A DNA stretch of 8,341 nt from Clostridiaceae bacterium (GTDB taxonomy: Bacteria; Bacillota; Clostridia; Oscillospirales; Acutalibacteraceae): positions 1 through 8,341 of the forward strand of contig CAJGDU010000042.1 of assembly GCA_904502175.1 (NCBI GenBank). Direction: 5' to 3'. Positions 7,749-8,341 of the stretch are shown here, one piece after another. Position numbers and translations under genes: made by a program. Each line of letters starts with the position of its first letter. Position 1 is the stretch's first letter. The notes beneath the pieces were generated by a model that saw only the letters and a list, made by a program, of their open reading frames with translations, did no database searches and was not told the DNA's origin.

Positions 7749-8312
7749 TCAGTCCAGGTTTTCCCAGAATTCCCGCAGCCGCAGACGCAGGGGTTTGGCA
7801 GCCGGCGATGTGCTGGCACTCGGTTTAGCACTCTCTTTTTCCGAGAGCGCTTCCCGCAGGGCCTCCCGCTCCTCTTCCTCCGGAAACCGCCGGCGCAAAA
7901 GGCAGGCATAGTCCTCGAAGGACAGCGAGAGGTCCCGCGCCAGCGGGGTCGGCAGAACGAGGAGCCCCACGGAGCCGTCCGCCTCGGACAGGAACGTCCA
8001 TTCCGGCCGGAGCACCAGCTGGTCTTCGGGGATCATGCAGCCGTGCAGCCCGTCCCGGACCGTCTGCACCGCCTCCAGGACTTTTTCAAAGGTAATGTTT
8101 TGTTTTACAATGATGTCGATGTTACCGACCGGGGCATACCCGGCGACAGCCGCCAGAAGATGGTCGTACTCCTCCGTCGTCTCCCGCCCCAGCCGAAACA
8201 CGCCCTCCGGCGGGTTCTGGGTCAGGACCGCCAGCGAAAACCGGTCCACCGGTTCCCCGGGCAGCAGCGCGTAGCGGAGCAGGCCCGCTCCGGGCGCTTC
8301 ATTCATAAACAT
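7749..8312 (-). CDS. Uncharacterised 187-aa protein, possibly DUF6382-like
   Basis: I do not firmly recognise this gene. The 187-residue soluble protein has no signal peptide, membrane segment or cysteine motif that I can see. The order RYALLPG, a helix, VGNIDIIVKQN, a helix ending in HGCMIPEDQLVLRPEWTFL, then VGLLVLP, resembles the DUF6382 domain found before FHA domains in Bacillota. No FHA domain follows, and this match is by eye only. The C-terminal third is charged (EEEERE) and ends in a Ser/Ala/Lys-rich linker and a basic LRLRLREFWENLD. The ATG at 8312 is chosen over a TTG at 8330 because GGAGGTGAT sits ideally in front of it. Codons for ESAKPSA (7833-7813) coincide with a CIRCE-like repeat. 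An upstream gene could overlap its start, since two frames run through to the window edge before stopping at 8303-8305 or in the ribosome site. A terminator separates it from hrcA. Confidence 0.7.
   Translation of the reverse strand: MFMNEAPGAGLLRYALLPGEPVDRFSLAVLTQNPPEGVFRLGRETTEEYDHLLAAVAGYAPVGNIDIIVKQNITFEKVLEAVQTVRDGLHGCMIPEDQLVLRPEWTFLSEADGSVGLLVLPTPLARDLSLSFEDYACLLRRRFPEEEEREALREALSEKESAKPSASTSPAAKPLRLRLREFWENLD
7816..7833. repeat. 18-bp direct repeat, copy 2 (inside coding sequence)
   Basis: This is identical over 18 bp to 7564-7581 in the hrcA leader. Here it lies within the C-terminal codons of the 187-aa gene. An exact 18-mer this close is very unlikely by chance. Confidence 0.95.
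7816..7851. promoter_or_regulatory. Third CIRCE-like element, embedded in the upstream gene
   Basis: It has the same architecture as the hrcA operator: a partial half-site (GGCACTC), GGT, a perfect TTAGCACTC (7825-7833), nine bases, then GAGAGCGCT (7843-7851, 5 of 9 to consensus). The first arm starts exactly 252 bp from the corresponding arm of the perfect CIRCE. It looks like a decayed or coding-constrained copy of the operator; HrcA binding is inference. Confidence 0.45.
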
Positions 8313-8315
8313 GAA

Positions 8316-8324
8316 ATCACCTCC
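8316..8324 (-). promoter_or_regulatory. Near-perfect Shine-Dalgarno that sets the start of the 187-aa gene
   Basis: GGAGGTGAT is a nine-base match to the 16S rRNA 3' end, placed seven bases (counting from GGAGG) before the ATG at 8312. It overlaps the in-frame TTG-start extension and so argues against that longer form. Confidence 0.85.
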
Positions 8325-8341
8325 CGCCAAGCGTAACAGGA

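Noticed and set aside
7686..8336. Plus-strand open frame opposite the 187-aa gene
   Set aside because: It begins in the terminator hairpin without a Shine-Dalgarno, whereas the minus-strand frame has an excellent one and a domain-like pattern.
8313..8341. Possible 3' end of another minus-strand gene upstream of the 187-aa gene
   Set aside because: Two frames are open to the window edge and stop near the start of the 187-aa gene, but under 40 bases is too little to identify a gene.

Overview
The window holds the class I heat-shock operon hrcA-grpE-dnaK-dnaJ, all on the minus strand, flanked by an unrecognised gene upstream and a fermentation gene pair downstream. The organism is most likely a GC-rich anaerobic member of the Bacillota (Clostridia-like). 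Three things point that way. DnaK lacks the roughly 23-residue insertion found near residue 80 of proteobacterial DnaKs. The operon is led by hrcA with a perfect CIRCE operator. The neighbouring genes are an indolepyruvate:ferredoxin oxidoreductase alpha subunit and an acyl-CoA ligase, typical of amino-acid fermenters. I do not assign a genus.

Layout in transcription order (right to left). 8312-7749: a 187-aa protein of unknown function, possibly related to the DUF6382 domain of FHA proteins, with a near-perfect Shine-Dalgarno. It is followed by a hairpin terminator (7691-7718). 7748-7540: the hrcA control region, with a TTGACT-N17-TACATT promoter, a perfect CIRCE (7573-7599) and an extra half-site (7561-7569). 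A degenerate CIRCE lies upstream (7656-7682), and another CIRCE-like copy sits inside the upstream coding region (7816-7851). 7539-4000: hrcA, grpE and dnaK, with hrcA and grpE overlapping by 29 bases. 3999-3926: a gap containing an 11-bp hairpin. 3925-2744: dnaJ, starting at TTG. 2725-2705: a GC-rich hairpin directly abutting the promoter of the next unit. 2648-1005: an AMP-forming acyl-CoA ligase. 981-1: the N-terminal 327 codons of iorA, running off the window.

How the genes work together. HrcA represses its own operon through CIRCE. DnaK, DnaJ and GrpE form the ATP-driven Hsp70 folding cycle. The ligase-iorA pair looks like an independent transcription unit for making or using aryl- or acyl-CoA thioesters during amino-acid fermentation. 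The main novelty is the operator array: one perfect and two degenerate CIRCE elements at offsets of 0, 83 and 252 bp (about 7.9 and 24.0 helical turns). One of them is embedded in the end of the upstream gene as part of an exact 18-bp direct repeat.
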